A DNA stretch of 64,000 nt from Ciceribacter lividus (GTDB lineage: Bacteria; Pseudomonadota; Alphaproteobacteria; Rhizobiales; Rhizobiaceae), in the NCBI RefSeq assembly GCF_003337715.1, contig NZ_QPIX01000004.1, forward strand, positions 62,001 to 126,000, given 5' to 3'. The notes under the pieces are model-generated. The model did no database searches, was not told where the DNA came from, and worked only from the letters and a program-made list of their open reading frames with translations. Both the position numbers and the translations under genes were made by a program. Positions 63,401 through 64,000 of the stretch are shown here, piece after piece (the first letter of the stretch is position 1; the number at the start of each line of letters is the position of its first letter).

Positions 63401-64000
63401 GTAGACCAGATAGCGACCGAGATGCTGGAACGCGGCGGCTTGTTGCGAGGTGATGCCTATGTGGCGCAACTCGATCTGGGCACGCGTCCAGGCGTGCACC
63501 AACTCGTGGCTGAAAGCGTCGGGGTGACGGTAGCGCTCGATCGCCCGGTCCACCTCTGGTCGGCTCGGTGCCGCGATGGTCCAGAAGATCACGCTGACCT
63601 TCTTGCCGGACGGCACGCGCACGACCCGGCGCAAGCTGAGAACCGGATCGAGGGTGTAGCCTTCCGTTCCCGAGAGCGTCGCCCCCGGATCGAAGGCTGC
63701 GGCATTGGCAAGGCTGCGGCCACGACCAAGGAACTTGCGCCGGTCCGTCTCGAATTCTGTCGGGCGGCCGGGGCCAGCATTGTCGACCACGAGGTGAGCG
63801 ACGCAGATGTCCGGATCGGAGGGGCTGCGCTTGTTGCGCTCTGCACGGATGACATCACGGCGTCGGCCGAACTCGGTCTTGATGAACATCCGCGAGAATG
63901 CCGTGTGGGCATTGTCCGCGTCTTCATAGGCAAGGACGGGTTCGAGGTAGGAGGTCACCTCGATGAACCTGTCCTCGGGTCCGGTGTTGAGGAGCGTGAC
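60491..64000 (-). CDS. ndvB: Cyclic beta-1,2-glucan synthase NdvB/ChvB, C-terminal part
   Basis: Open to the window edge: 1169 residues of a protein that is about 2,800 long in this family. The visible part contains the carbohydrate-binding and GH94 phosphorylase-like regions: a beta-sandwich (TPHPWINVIANEQFGFHVSAEGAGFTWSQNSRDYQLTPWRNDPV) and the (alpha/alpha)6 barrel with LILDGDWNDGMNRVGHKGQGESVWLGWFL, whose Asp is the catalytic acid in GH94. That C-terminal domain is known to trim the glucan chain and set ring size. The N-terminal glycosyltransferase and membrane parts lie outside. It converges with pyc. Confidence 0.95.
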   Translation of the reverse strand, partial: VTLLNTGPEDRFIEVTSYLEPVLAYEDADNAHTAFSRMFIKTEFGRRRDVIRAERNKRSPSDPDICVAHLVVDNAGPGRPTEFETDRRKFLGRGRSLANAAAFDPGATLSGTEGYTLDPVLSLRRVVRVPSGKKVSVIFWTIAAPSRPEVDRAIERYRHPDAFSHELVHAWTRAQIELRHIGITSQQAAAFQHLGRYLVYPDNHLRADPETVRTGLASQPALWPLAISGDFPIFALRINDDMDMEIAREALSALEFLRRRGVVADLAVINERATSYAQDMQHALERLAENLRYRQADGGRQHVFTVRNDLMEEGTTQALLAAARVVLHARNGKIVDQVNRAVSLFATPRLPEGAEPDWVGLPPAQPRKDHGLLPNEQSGLQFWNGFGGFDKDGAEYVVRLGSNGTTPHPWINVIANEQFGFHVSAEGAGFTWSQNSRDYQLTPWRNDPVTNRPGEAFYVCDLTSGRMFSPTSTLNLDETSRYETRHGLGYSVFKSRHDGLELELTQTVDRTRPIKLSRMVIRNTGKVARTFRVYGYAEWVLGNNAQKTAPFILASFDEDTGALFATNRYDINYPGRTAFLAASDPAGSYTASRREFIGRNGSIELPQAVARQSKLLNSIETEGDPCAALALDIEVPAGATKELCFFLGDCATAAEASKVIAEVRKESVVRILDTQQAFWHDFTGRLQVNTGDKSFDYLVNAWLPYQALSCRLLARAGFYQASGAYGFRDQLQDTLAFLTVDPRLARRQILYAASRQFVEGDVQHWWLPQTGAGVRTRISDDVVWLAHAVDNYVTATGEKAILDEPISFLEGPALPEGEADSFFLPQSTEDRFSLYEHAARALDLAIARTGVHGLPLILDGDWNDGMNRVGHKGQGESVWLGWFLAGTLKSFLAYAEERADSARIARWTAHLTELGSALESAGWDGEYYRRGYFDDGTPLGSAQSEECRIDSIAQSWSVLSRQAAPERATTAIEAAVSKLVDEEAGIVRLFTPPFEKSAADPGYIKAYPPGVRENGGQYTHAAIWLGMALAKLGRDADAWRCFNMLNPLKHALDMDAAERYRVEPYVVAADIYGDNAYLGRGGWTWYTGSAGWLYRFAVESILGVTKRGDTLFVRPCLPPEWKGFEATLTISDRVYGVAVKQSDGGNYEVTVNGKKLTDLERGFALAKSK

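Overview
The window looks like the chromosome of a Rhizobiaceae alphaproteobacterium, most likely Sinorhizobium/Ensifer or a close Rhizobium relative. The case rests on gene content and order: an rppH-ctpA-envC-rlmH-rsfS-nadD-proA-proB-obgE-rpmA-rplU housekeeping run, a second C-terminally truncated FtsZ, the cyclic beta-1,2-glucan genes ndvA and ndvB, and a LuxR regulator lying between ndvA and pyc, where expR lies in S. meliloti. Base composition is GC-rich throughout. I see no rRNA, integrase, transposase, CRISPR array or prophage.

Region 1 (1-12.9 kb) is core housekeeping: the end of bacterioferritin, then a long minus-strand run for mRNA 5'-end processing, envelope proteolysis and cell-wall hydrolase control, ribosome maturation, NAD and proline synthesis, the Obg GTPase, two acetyltransferases and ribosomal proteins L27/L21. 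Back-to-back promoters separate rplU from a tRNA-Ser(CGA) gene. Region 2 (13-20.2 kb) is mixed: an ABC-F protein, a DUF992 exported protein, an acetyltransferase, an OsmC protein, an SDR plus a small Mn-type cupin resembling hydroxynitrile lyase, a 53-residue protein, the truncated FtsZ and a YigZ protein.

Region 3 (20.7-31.6 kb) has two complete, convergent peptide-type ABC importers: dppABCDF on the plus strand and a second five-gene system on the minus strand. Region 4 (31.8-42.8 kb) is a pectin-fragment locus: a sugar ABC importer in one minus-strand operon with a GH28 galacturonase and a GH105 unsaturated-uronyl hydrolase, both without signal peptides. A divergent AraC regulator faces it, followed by a GntR regulator, an enolase-superfamily acid-sugar enzyme and an EamA exporter. 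Region 5 (42.9-53.9 kb) is an acid-sugar locus: a TRAP transporter, an FAH-family enzyme, a GntR regulator, an FAD-dependent 2-hydroxyacid dehydrogenase, a DenD-like dehydrogenase, a beta-hydroxyacid dehydrogenase, a xylonate/arabonate-type dehydratase and a gluconate-5-dehydrogenase-like SDR. Regions 4 and 5 together look like a route from plant cell-wall polymers, through import, to sugar acids and then central 2-keto acids.

Region 6 (54-64 kb) holds the cyclic glucan exporter ndvA, the divergent ExpR-like regulator, pyruvate carboxylase, and the C-terminal part of cyclic glucan synthase ndvB, which runs off the window edge. Several genes use non-ATG starts (TTG for ndvA, pyc, one GntR, one binding protein and one SDR; apparently CTG for rsfS), so automatic start calls here need care.
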